From a virus: DNA of 27,430 nt. The first letter of the stretch is position 1. Every line of letters begins with the position of its first letter. The notes beneath the pieces are model-generated. The model saw only the letters and a list, made by a program, of their open reading frames with translations, ran no database searches and was not told the origin of the DNA. Made by a program: the position numbers and the translations under genes. Below, in pieces: positions 20,179 to 27,430 of this stretch. The stretch lies in the IMG/VR virus record IMGVR_UViG_3300009507_000097, positions 1-27,430 of that record; one strand, 5' to 3'.

Positions 20179-22284
20179 ATGTCAACAATAAAATTACGAC
20201 GCAGTTCGGTTGCGGGACGTGTACCTACAGTTGCACAGTTAGATTTTGGTGAAATCGCCATTAACACTGCTGACGGTAAACTATATTTCAAAAAATATGA
20301 TGCCGTTGCTAACACAGAATCAATTATCGACGTATCGGCAGACTTAGATGCTAGTGCGGTTCTTACCCTCCTTAAAACAGTTGATGGCGTAGGATCCGGC
20401 CTTGACTCAGACCTATTAGATGGTCAGTCTGGCGATTATTACTTAGATTATAATAACTTTACGAATGTACCACCTGCTACTTTAGACCTCACACTAGACG
20501 GTAAAGTAACGGGTAACGCATTCTCCAATACTGGTGTTATGACTCTCACAACAGAGTTGGCTAATACTGGTGTAACCGCAGGCTCATATGGTTCGGCTTC
20601 TCTTGTACCCGTTTTCACGGTTGATGAAGATGGTCGAATTACTACAGCCAATACAGTTTCCGTGGCAGGTGTGGCAAACACTACATGGACTGTTGCTAAT
20701 AATACATTTACTATTGGTACAGCTGATGGTAACTTTTACGACACACTTATTGATACGTTTACCGGCCTTGGTGTTATTGGAAACATAACAGTAACAGGCT
20801 TGGTGGATGGCCGGGATGTTGCTGCCGACGGTGCAAAGTTAGATTTATTAGAAGATGGATTGGATCTCACATTAACTGGTAAGGTTACGGGTACAGCTTC
20901 TTCAAATACTGGTGTAATGACTCTTACTACTGAGTTAGCAAATACTGGTGTAACAGCAGGCTCATATGGTTCGGCAACCGCAGTTCCGGTAATTACCGTT
21001 GACGAAGATGGACGTTTAACATCTGTCACAACATCTTCAGTATCTGGCGTTGATGACTTTTCTTGGCTTAGTGCAAACAATACTTTGGCATTACAAACAG
21101 GTGATGGTACAAGCTATTACGTTGAGGTTGATACCTTTGGACAGGATATTGATGTAACAGGTAATATTACTGTTACTGGCAATGTTGATGGTAGAGACGT
21201 TTCGGTTGATGGTGCTAAACTTGATTTAATTGAAGATGGCGCAACCGCTGACCAAACTGCTGCTGAAATCCTTGCAGAACTTATTACAGTTGATGGCTCA
21301 GGAACTGATTTAGATGCTGATAAACTTGATGGATTACATGCATCAGATATTTTATCGCAGGCTGCAAATACTGCGGCAAACCAAATCGGAAATGGTAATG
21401 TTACAGTTCAAGGTGGATCAGGACTAACCGGTACTGGAAACTTTAACTTAAATGATTCCATTAATACAATAATTACAATAACCCACGACGATACATCTTC
21501 AGTTGTTGATACTTCATTAGCATCAGGTCGTGTACTCACTGGTCTAACCTTTGATACGAATGGTCACGTACTAACACATGCAAATACACAACTTGACGAT
21601 CGTTATTATACCGAAACAGAATTAGATGCTGGTCAACTCGATAATAGATACTTTACTGAAACTGAGTTAACAAATGGTGAACTTGACAGTCGTTATTATA
21701 CAGAGACCGAGCTAGATAATGGTCAACTTAATTCACTTTATTATACTGAAACAGAGTTAGATAACGGCCAACTTAATTCTCTTTACTACACAGAGACTGA
21801 ATTAGATAATGGTCAACTTGATAGCAGATATTATACTGAAACAGAATTAGATGCTGGTCAATTAGACAATCGTTATTATACTGAAACCGAAGCTGATAAC
21901 AGATTTGTTAATGTTACTGGTGATACAATTACAGGTAACTTAACGGTTGAAGGTAATTTAAGTTTAGAACATTCTACGTTTATATCAGCAACAACTTCAA
22001 CGTCCTCAACAACATCTACTAACATTCACGCATTTCCACATAGTAGTTTTAGTGGTGCTGAATACACAGTAACCTCAACTGAAGGTTCTGATCGTCAAAT
22101 AACCAAACTATTGGTTACACACGATGGCTCAACCGCGATTGCAACTGAATATGGTGTAGTATTTACGAATACAGAGTTGGCAACATTTGAAGTTGAAATT
22201 TCAGGACCAGTTGTTAGGTTAAATGTAACATCAAGTTCTGCATCAACACATGTATATAAAGTAGCTGGGACACTAATTAAATAA
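20179..22284 (+). CDS. Tail fibre protein (701 aa) with Mtd-like N-terminus and TETELD repeats
   Basis: Residues 1-40 (STIKLRRSSVAG, then LDFGEIAINTADGKLYFKK) resemble the N-terminal domain found in major tropism determinant-type and many other phage fibres. A GSGLDSDLLDG motif follows near residue 73. Residues 102-353 are two 126-residue repeats with GVTAGSYGSA and VDEDGR. A second LDADKLDGLHASDIL motif follows near 375. Residues 473-577 are seven 15-residue repeats with core YYTETELD. The C-terminal ~110 residues, Ser/Thr-rich and then ending VYKVAGTLIK, are a probable globular tip. No C-type lectin or variable-repeat region is visible. The gene follows the 1294-residue fibre without a terminator and is followed five bases after its stop by a late promoter. 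Confidence 0.82.
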   Translation: MSTIKLRRSSVAGRVPTVAQLDFGEIAINTADGKLYFKKYDAVANTESIIDVSADLDASAVLTLLKTVDGVGSGLDSDLLDGQSGDYYLDYNNFTNVPPATLDLTLDGKVTGNAFSNTGVMTLTTELANTGVTAGSYGSASLVPVFTVDEDGRITTANTVSVAGVANTTWTVANNTFTIGTADGNFYDTLIDTFTGLGVIGNITVTGLVDGRDVAADGAKLDLLEDGLDLTLTGKVTGTASSNTGVMTLTTELANTGVTAGSYGSATAVPVITVDEDGRLTSVTTSSVSGVDDFSWLSANNTLALQTGDGTSYYVEVDTFGQDIDVTGNITVTGNVDGRDVSVDGAKLDLIEDGATADQTAAEILAELITVDGSGTDLDADKLDGLHASDILSQAANTAANQIGNGNVTVQGGSGLTGTGNFNLNDSINTIITITHDDTSSVVDTSLASGRVLTGLTFDTNGHVLTHANTQLDDRYYTETELDAGQLDNRYFTETELTNGELDSRYYTETELDNGQLNSLYYTETELDNGQLNSLYYTETELDNGQLDSRYYTETELDAGQLDNRYYTETEADNRFVNVTGDTITGNLTVEGNLSLEHSTFISATTSTSSTTSTNIHAFPHSSFSGAEYTVTSTEGSDRQITKLLVTHDGSTAIATEYGVVFTNTELATFEVEISGPVVRLNVTSSSASTHVYKVAGTLIK
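20482..21237 (+). repeat. Two tandem 126-residue repeats in the 701-aa fibre
   Basis: Copy 1 is 20482-20859 and copy 2 is 20860-21237, exactly 378 bases each. Both run LDLTLxGKVTG, TGVMTLTTELANTGV, VDEDGR, GNITVTGxVDGRDV, DGAKLDL. A 25-residue stretch is identical in protein but differs at nine synonymous third positions. Confidence 0.85.
21595..21909 (+). repeat. Seven tandem 15-residue (45-base) repeats, core YYTETELDxGQL
   Basis: Units begin at 21595, 21640, 21685, 21730, 21775, 21820 and 21865. Residues vary mainly at positions 1-3 (DDR, DNR, DSR, NSL) and at the residue before GQL; the last unit decays to TETEADNRF. Such repeats suggest a regular triple-stranded beta or coiled-coil shaft. 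Confidence 0.9.
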
Positions 22285-22288
22285 TAGT

Positions 22289-22296
22289 TATAAATA
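22289..22296 (+). promoter_or_regulatory. T4-type late promoter box TATAAATA
   Basis: The box starts five bases after the stop of the 701-residue fibre and ends 38 bases before the ATG at 22335. It is followed by the same GATAAAAG as the first late promoter, giving a shared 16-base string. The leader contains a strong GGGGAG ribosome site (22319-22324). Confidence 0.75.
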
Positions 22297-22334
22297 GATA
22301 AAAGAATAAAGCCTAACTGGGGAGAGTGAACCGA

Positions 22335-25300
22335 ATGGCAAATGATAAGAAATTCATAGTAAAGAACGGTCTTCAATCGGAGAATAACGTTCTAATCGGC
22401 ACAGCATCCGACGACGGCATAAATAAATTACAGGTATCAGGAACAGCTGATTTCAGCAATTCTTCAGGTATACCAGTTACAATAACAAACGATGGCGGCA
22501 ATGGTTCGGTAATTACCAGTTTTGTTGGTAACGCAAATAGTTTAGATGTTTCAAATCCAACACCAAATGATTATTCAGTAGACAATGGCAATAACGGTAT
22601 TACATTTAATAATGGTACTGATGGAATTGCAATTAAATATAGTGGTTCTATTGATTTAGCATTTACATCAACTGGTATTGATTTTAAACGTGCACCAACA
22701 GTTAATGGCGAAGTTATTTGGTACGCTGGAAACGACGGTACAGGATCTGGTTTAGATGCTGATTTACTTGATGGAATTGATAGTGGAAGTTTTGTAAGGT
22801 CGGATCAAAATGATACGATGGACGGTGATTATATTATCACTGGTAACCTTACAGTACAAGGTACACGAGTCGAGGTTCAATCAGAAACAGTTTTAATTGC
22901 TGATAATTTAATTACTTTAAATTCAAACTTTACGACAGGTACACCAACAGAAAATGCTGGTTGGGAAGTTCTTCGTGGTAACTTAGCAACATCATCTCTA
23001 CAATGGGATGAAACAAATGATTGGTTTAAACTCATATCAAATGGTACAGACTTAGGTCGTATTATTACAACTGATGATGAAGGTGCAGGTAACTTATTTG
23101 ATGCTGACACAGTTGATGGATTAGAAGCTGCTCAGTTTATTCGTTCAGATGTTAATGACGTTGCTACAGGTAACTTGGAGTTTGAAGGAACTGTTGCTAT
23201 CGGTAATGGGACTGGCTCGGCACTACTTACTATGCGTGGTGCGGGTAACAATAGAGTTATGGCATCAGACAATGGTAAAATTGGTTTCCTTGATGGCGTA
23301 TTTGCTTATCAAACATATTCAGATTTAAATGGTGATTGGACCGTTGGTCGTAATCTTATTGCTGAGAAATTTTTAGACTCTGACGATAATACATATCTAT
23401 CATGGCCGTCTGATACGTCAAGGTTAAATAATATTCAACTTGCTGGAACTATATCACACGATGGTGATGCTGATACATATATCAATTTCCCAGCGCTTAA
23501 TCAATTTGAAGTTTATACTGGTGGAGGTCAAAGGTTATTAATTACTGACACTGACGTAACATCATTAGTTGATGTAAAGGCTCCTCGCTATTTAGATAGC
23601 GGTAATAATGCATATCTTGGTGACTTTGCTGGTACATCTGTAATGAATACGATTGGAATTGACAGCGATCTTTTCCATAATGGTGATACCGATACTAAGT
23701 TATCATTTGATACCGACACAATCAATTTAAACACAGGTGGAGCAACAAGATTAGCAATCACTGATACGTCGGTTACATCATCAGTTGATTTAATCGCACC
23801 AAGGTTCCTTGACTCAAGTGACAATAATTTTTATGCCGATCCAGCCGGTACATCGGTATTTAATAACCTTGGGATTAGCGAAGACTTATTCCATAACGGT
23901 GATACTAATAATAAGATTTCTTTTGGTACAGATACACAGACATTTACGACAGGTGGTACTGCACGATTAACTCTTAATAATACCAACGCAACATTTACAT
24001 ATAATGTTCTTGCACCACAATTTGTTGACTCTGATAATAACGCTTACTATGGTGACTTTGCTGGTACATCGGTAATGAATAATATTAGTTTACAAGGTGA
24101 CATTATTCACCAAGGAGATACTGATACATTAATTACATTCTCTGCCGCAAATGAGTTTAAAGTTAGAACTGGTGGTTCTGATAGATTATTCGTAAGAGAT
24201 ACTGGCGTAACCGCGGTTGACAATATGAAAGCACCGGTATATTATGATACATCAGGAACCACAAACTATTTGGATCTTGGTCAAACTGGTGCTTCTGACT
24301 CACTTAGAGTTGGCGGTCGTATTAATGTTGGAGCAGGCACAGACTTTAATCTTGTAGATAATAACTCAGGCAATGGCGGAATTATGATCGCGCCATACGC
24401 AGGATTAGGTGCAACTACTAACCCTACAATTTCAATCGCTGGTAATAATGGCGGGCTATCACTCTTATCACTTAATAGAATTGACATTGGTGGTAATCCA
24501 TACCAAAGTAAAAATGCTTATTGGGCAGAGTTCTTATCAGATGGCGCAGCGGCGTTCTCTATTCGTGGTGATAACTCAAGGAATGCTTACTTTATATCTG
24601 ATGCAGACCAAGGAGTTTACTTCTACGATAGTGGTGCATCAACTAGATTAGCAATGCTTAGCACAGGGGATATTACAATCGGTAATGACTCAGTCGCATA
24701 TGCTCAACATGATAATACACCGATATTAAATAGCGGAACAAAAACAGATAGTAAACTTCACATAGATGGATCGCTTCAACTTAATGGTACTGATGATGCA
24801 TATGTTGTCGGTAATGGAACTGCTACATTCCTAAGAATGGATGAACTTGGATTTGGTCAAGGCGGCGGTTTCTATATGAATGATGCCAACAATCTTAGAG
24901 TTAGAAATAATAAAACACTTACGTCAACAGGTAATGCTTCATTCGCTCAGTACCTAGATGCAGATGATGTTTTATTCTACGGTGACTTTGCTAGTACATC
25001 ACGAATGAATAATATAAGTCTTGTCGGTGAAATTATACACGACGGAGATACTAATACTAAAATTGGTTTTGGCGCTGACCAAATTATATTTACTGCCGGT
25101 GGAACCGCACAGCTTGATGTATATTCAACATATGCTGAAGCTGCAACAGATATGCGTTCTCCAATATTCTCTGATGCTGGTGGAACTTTTAAGTTTGAAC
25201 CAAATACATCAAACGCTCATAGGTTCACAACACCAACTGGTACTTTAGATATTGGATCTAAGGTTGCAGGGTCAGCTCAGTTTGATACAGATAGAGCAAT

Positions 25301-27430
25301 ATTCCTATTCAATAAGAGAGTGAATTTCAACGGCGGCATATCAGCAGCCGATGCCAATGACATGGCATATTTCCCTACTTATTACGATTATAATGACAAC
25401 GCTTATTATGGTGACTTTGCTGGTACATCAGTAATGAATAGAATTGACTTAGACGATTATATTAGACATAAAGGTGATGAAGATACATACTTTGGTTTCT
25501 CAGCCGCTGGTGTCTATAAATTGTTTATCAATAATACACAGAGATTAAACATTGATGATAACTCTGCTGACTTTAACCTTGATGTTTATGCTCCACGTTA
25601 TTATGACTCAGGAAACAATGCTTATTATTTAGATCCTGCTTCAACATCTATACTTAATGTTGTTAGAACAAATCAAATCCAAATGGATGGCAGTTCTCTA
25701 ACTATCGACTCACCATCAGGTCCTAAAGGGACTATCATGGTTGAAGGCGAAAGAGATGGTTATGCAGGTTATATGATTAGTAATGACTGGGGTTTTATAT
25801 CCAGCGGTGCTACAGAGATGGGTCTGTATAACGAGACTGATAATGAATGGTCACTGACTGCAAACAGAAATAACTTTACAAGATTACATTCAAATAACAT
25901 TCACCAAATTGGTGCTGAAAACGGTTATGGTTCTGCTCCAAACAGTATGCGTTCTCCAATATTCTATGATTTAAATAATGCTGCATTTTATATGCAACCG
26001 TCTGGTCAATCTAGACTTAAATCAGTTAAGGCAGGCGATAGCGCAATCTTTAATAATACTACATATCCACTTGAAGTTAAGTCTGCACAACAACGTTTGA
26101 TCGTTTTACAAAATACTACTGCTGATGCTAACTTCCCATCTATATTCCACCAAACAAGAAACTCTCGTTCTGCGATGGGTATTTCGTTTAATAATATAGG
26201 TGAGCGTTTCTGGTTCTCAGAAAATGGTGACATACAAGCTTATGGTGCTGGTATCTTTGGATCACTTGCTCTTAATGGTGGTAATGAAAATCTTGGATTG
26301 TTAAAAACGTATGGCTCTGGCCTTGCTGATATGAAAATGTTTGATGCATCAGATTATTGGGATAAACGAGTTATCCAACCAATGCAAGGTATTGAAAATA
26401 GCGCAACTACATCTACTAGTGATTATGTTTTAAATGGTGATGGCCCATTCGCATCAAGTTATGCATTAAGAACTAACGGTTACAGAGATTTTGACTCTGA
26501 CTTTATTCCAGTTGAGCCGGGAGAAACAATTTATGCAGAACAGGCAGTACGACGCATCAGTGGTACTGGCGGTTTATTCTACTTAGGTGTTAGACAATAC
26601 GATAAAGATAAAAATCCAATTGCCGCCAATAGCGGTATTGTATACTTCGCGGCATCGGCGGTCAACGTTACTGCCACAGGCTGGACTGAATATAAAGGTG
26701 AGTATACGCTTCCAACTACCCATACGCCATTTAATGGTTCAGATGGTTTAGGTGTTCGGTTCGTTCGATTAATTTCTCTTATGAACTATGCGCCCAATGG
26801 TGCAACTCGTGAATTTGGTCCACCAATTCTAAAGAGAGTTGATGCACAATCGAGTATAAAAGCTGAAGGATTAACTATTGTTAATGATGGTTCAATTGGC
26901 GGAAATCTTACTGTTACCGGTGATATTACTGCAGATGATATAGTAGCTGACCTTATTGATGCAAACAGATTTAGAGATCGCAACGACACTAACTATTATA
27001 TTGAACCAAAAGGTCCATCTAAAGTCGCAGGTAACTGGGATTGGACAAACGGTAATATTAATAACGTAAACAAATTAACATTCAACGATCCAGGACCATC
27101 TGAAGGACTAGCATGGAACGGCGGAAACCTATGGCAAATTTATGAGTCACCAAATGACTTATCAACAAATGCTGGTGGTAATTTACAATTTACATCTGGC
27201 GCCGGTAATGGTACATATCGTTTACGTGTTGAGTCTGACGGTGATGTTTGGGCTGGACGTTATTCATATGCTCAAAGGTTTTATGACTCTAATAACTCAG
27301 CTTATTATGCTGACCCTGCTTCAACATCTGTATTTAACGAAATACGTGCTGATGAATATATCAGACATAATGGTGATACAAATACATATATCAGATTTAT
27401 TGGCGCTGACGATATGCAGTTGGTTGCTGG
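22335..27430 (+). CDS. Very long tail fibre protein, 3'-truncated by window edge (at least 1698 aa)
   Basis: The frame opens at ATG 22335, ten bases after GGGGAG, and runs to the last base without a stop. The N-terminus (ANDKKFIVKNGLQSENNVLIG) is the usual attachment end of a class of marine phage fibres. A GSGLDADLLDG motif lies near residue 140 and a LTVQGT...ENAGWEV segment at about 170-235 is a shared fibre domain. From residue 345 on, a module with head (Y/F)xDSxNNxYYxDFAGTS and middle HNGDTDTxIxF recurs; Asp of the head falls at 348, 421, 493, 565, 638, 875, 1018, 1091, 1212, 1548 and 1651. Residues about 1365-1505 form a beta-sandwich-like domain resembling carbohydrate-binding modules. 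Having its own late promoter suggests independent control. No S74 domain is seen, but the C-terminus is outside the window. Confidence 0.85.
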   Translation, partial: MANDKKFIVKNGLQSENNVLIGTASDDGINKLQVSGTADFSNSSGIPVTITNDGGNGSVITSFVGNANSLDVSNPTPNDYSVDNGNNGITFNNGTDGIAIKYSGSIDLAFTSTGIDFKRAPTVNGEVIWYAGNDGTGSGLDADLLDGIDSGSFVRSDQNDTMDGDYIITGNLTVQGTRVEVQSETVLIADNLITLNSNFTTGTPTENAGWEVLRGNLATSSLQWDETNDWFKLISNGTDLGRIITTDDEGAGNLFDADTVDGLEAAQFIRSDVNDVATGNLEFEGTVAIGNGTGSALLTMRGAGNNRVMASDNGKIGFLDGVFAYQTYSDLNGDWTVGRNLIAEKFLDSDDNTYLSWPSDTSRLNNIQLAGTISHDGDADTYINFPALNQFEVYTGGGQRLLITDTDVTSLVDVKAPRYLDSGNNAYLGDFAGTSVMNTIGIDSDLFHNGDTDTKLSFDTDTINLNTGGATRLAITDTSVTSSVDLIAPRFLDSSDNNFYADPAGTSVFNNLGISEDLFHNGDTNNKISFGTDTQTFTTGGTARLTLNNTNATFTYNVLAPQFVDSDNNAYYGDFAGTSVMNNISLQGDIIHQGDTDTLITFSAANEFKVRTGGSDRLFVRDTGVTAVDNMKAPVYYDTSGTTNYLDLGQTGASDSLRVGGRINVGAGTDFNLVDNNSGNGGIMIAPYAGLGATTNPTISIAGNNGGLSLLSLNRIDIGGNPYQSKNAYWAEFLSDGAAAFSIRGDNSRNAYFISDADQGVYFYDSGASTRLAMLSTGDITIGNDSVAYAQHDNTPILNSGTKTDSKLHIDGSLQLNGTDDAYVVGNGTATFLRMDELGFGQGGGFYMNDANNLRVRNNKTLTSTGNASFAQYLDADDVLFYGDFASTSRMNNISLVGEIIHDGDTNTKIGFGADQIIFTAGGTAQLDVYSTYAEAATDMRSPIFSDAGGTFKFEPNTSNAHRFTTPTGTLDIGSKVAGSAQFDTDRAIFLFNKRVNFNGGISAADANDMAYFPTYYDYNDNAYYGDFAGTSVMNRIDLDDYIRHKGDEDTYFGFSAAGVYKLFINNTQRLNIDDNSADFNLDVYAPRYYDSGNNAYYLDPASTSILNVVRTNQIQMDGSSLTIDSPSGPKGTIMVEGERDGYAGYMISNDWGFISSGATEMGLYNETDNEWSLTANRNNFTRLHSNNIHQIGAENGYGSAPNSMRSPIFYDLNNAAFYMQPSGQSRLKSVKAGDSAIFNNTTYPLEVKSAQQRLIVLQNTTADANFPSIFHQTRNSRSAMGISFNNIGERFWFSENGDIQAYGAGIFGSLALNGGNENLGLLKTYGSGLADMKMFDASDYWDKRVIQPMQGIENSATTSTSDYVLNGDGPFASSYALRTNGYRDFDSDFIPVEPGETIYAEQAVRRISGTGGLFYLGVRQYDKDKNPIAANSGIVYFAASAVNVTATGWTEYKGEYTLPTTHTPFNGSDGLGVRFVRLISLMNYAPNGATREFGPPILKRVDAQSSIKAEGLTIVNDGSIGGNLTVTGDITADDIVADLIDANRFRDRNDTNYYIEPKGPSKVAGNWDWTNGNINNVNKLTFNDPGPSEGLAWNGGNLWQIYESPNDLSTNAGGNLQFTSGAGNGTYRLRVESDGDVWAGRYSYAQRFYDSNNSAYYADPASTSVFNEIRADEYIRHNGDTNTYIRFIGADDMQLVA
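23370..24239 (+). repeat. Four tandem 72-73-residue fibre modules
   Basis: Heads at 23376, 23595, 23811 and 24027 (next head at 24246) encode (F/Y)xDSxxNxxYxxDFAGTS, then (F/I)HNGDTDTK, TGGxxRL, and close with xxAPR(Y/F). The period is 216-219 bases. Later copies in the gene are spaced irregularly because other domains are inserted. Confidence 0.8.
26427..26849 (+). other. Carbohydrate-binding-like domain in the last fibre
   Basis: Residues about 1365-1505 break the module series with a jelly-roll-like pattern: SYALRTNGYRDF, DFIPVEPGETIYAEQAVRRI, GGLFYLGVRQYDKDKNPI and GWTEYKGEYTLP. This order resembles CBM4/9-like or galactose-binding-like domains that occur in marine phage fibres. Receptor (glycan) binding is inferred. 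Confidence 0.5.

Noticed and set aside
21595-21909. Regular 45-base units resembling a CRISPR-like or regulatory repeat array
   Set aside because: They are in frame, fully coding, and diverge at synonymous positions; there are no spacers.
20179-22284. Diversity-generating retroelement target, suggested by the Mtd-like N-terminus
   Set aside because: No reverse transcriptase, template repeat or C-type lectin variable region is visible in the window. The N-terminal domain alone is common in phage fibres.
22418-22425. CATAAATA, a near match to the late promoter box
   Set aside because: It lies inside the start of the last fibre gene, with no gene start shortly downstream, and mismatches the first base.

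Overview
The window looks like part of the late structural (tail fibre / adhesin) region of an AT-rich, T4-like marine myovirus, of the kind known from cyanophages and SAR11 phages. Four things point there. (1) All eight genes lie on the + strand and fill about 99% of the window. (2) Two intergenic gaps carry a perfect T4-type late promoter box, TATAAATA. (3) The proteins are long, repetitive, secretion-signal-free fibre proteins with N-termini typical of marine T4-like fibres. (4) No host-like metabolic gene, tRNA or rRNA is present. The host cannot be determined from the sequence.

Layout. Bases 1-10686 are the 3' part of a giant structural gene (3561 residues in the window, start off the left edge): a beta-helix-like N-terminal portion, then a long array of two module types. 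Module A is alpha-helical-looking with a KCxRD core (11 copies plus one that has lost its Cys). Module B is beta-rich, opens with FTPT and closes with HTFVSA (12 copies). This gene is coupled by TAATG overlaps to a 140-residue small virion-type protein (10686-11108) and a 1566-residue collagen-like fibre (11108-15808). The collagen-like fibre has six Gly-X-Gln segments, three related inserted domains, one cupredoxin-like inserted domain and a C-terminal peptidase S74 self-cleaving chaperone. A terminator-like hairpin and a late promoter are packed into the next 93 bases. They are followed by a 108-residue conserved small protein (15902-16228), a 1294-residue fibre with a GTG start (16232-20116), a 701-residue fibre (20179-22284), a second late promoter (22289), and a very long fibre that runs off the right edge (22335-27430).

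How the genes fit together. The set is best read as several alternative or jointly assembled fibre and decoration proteins of one virion, with two small proteins between the long ones as candidate adaptors or caps. Modules are shared between neighbouring genes (for example the DSxNNxYYGDF module in both the 1294-residue and the last fibre), so the locus appears to evolve by duplication and exchange of domains.

The most unusual observation is the architecture of the giant protein. Module B is inserted at an equivalent place in module A. In two places B modules are themselves nested inside other B modules, two deep at 2506-3120 and three deep at 4573-5505. Every opening half is matched by a later closing half, which predicts a branched rather than linear fibre. 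Second to this is the cupredoxin-like domain, which keeps a full His/Cys/His/Met copper-ligand pattern inside a collagen-like phage fibre.
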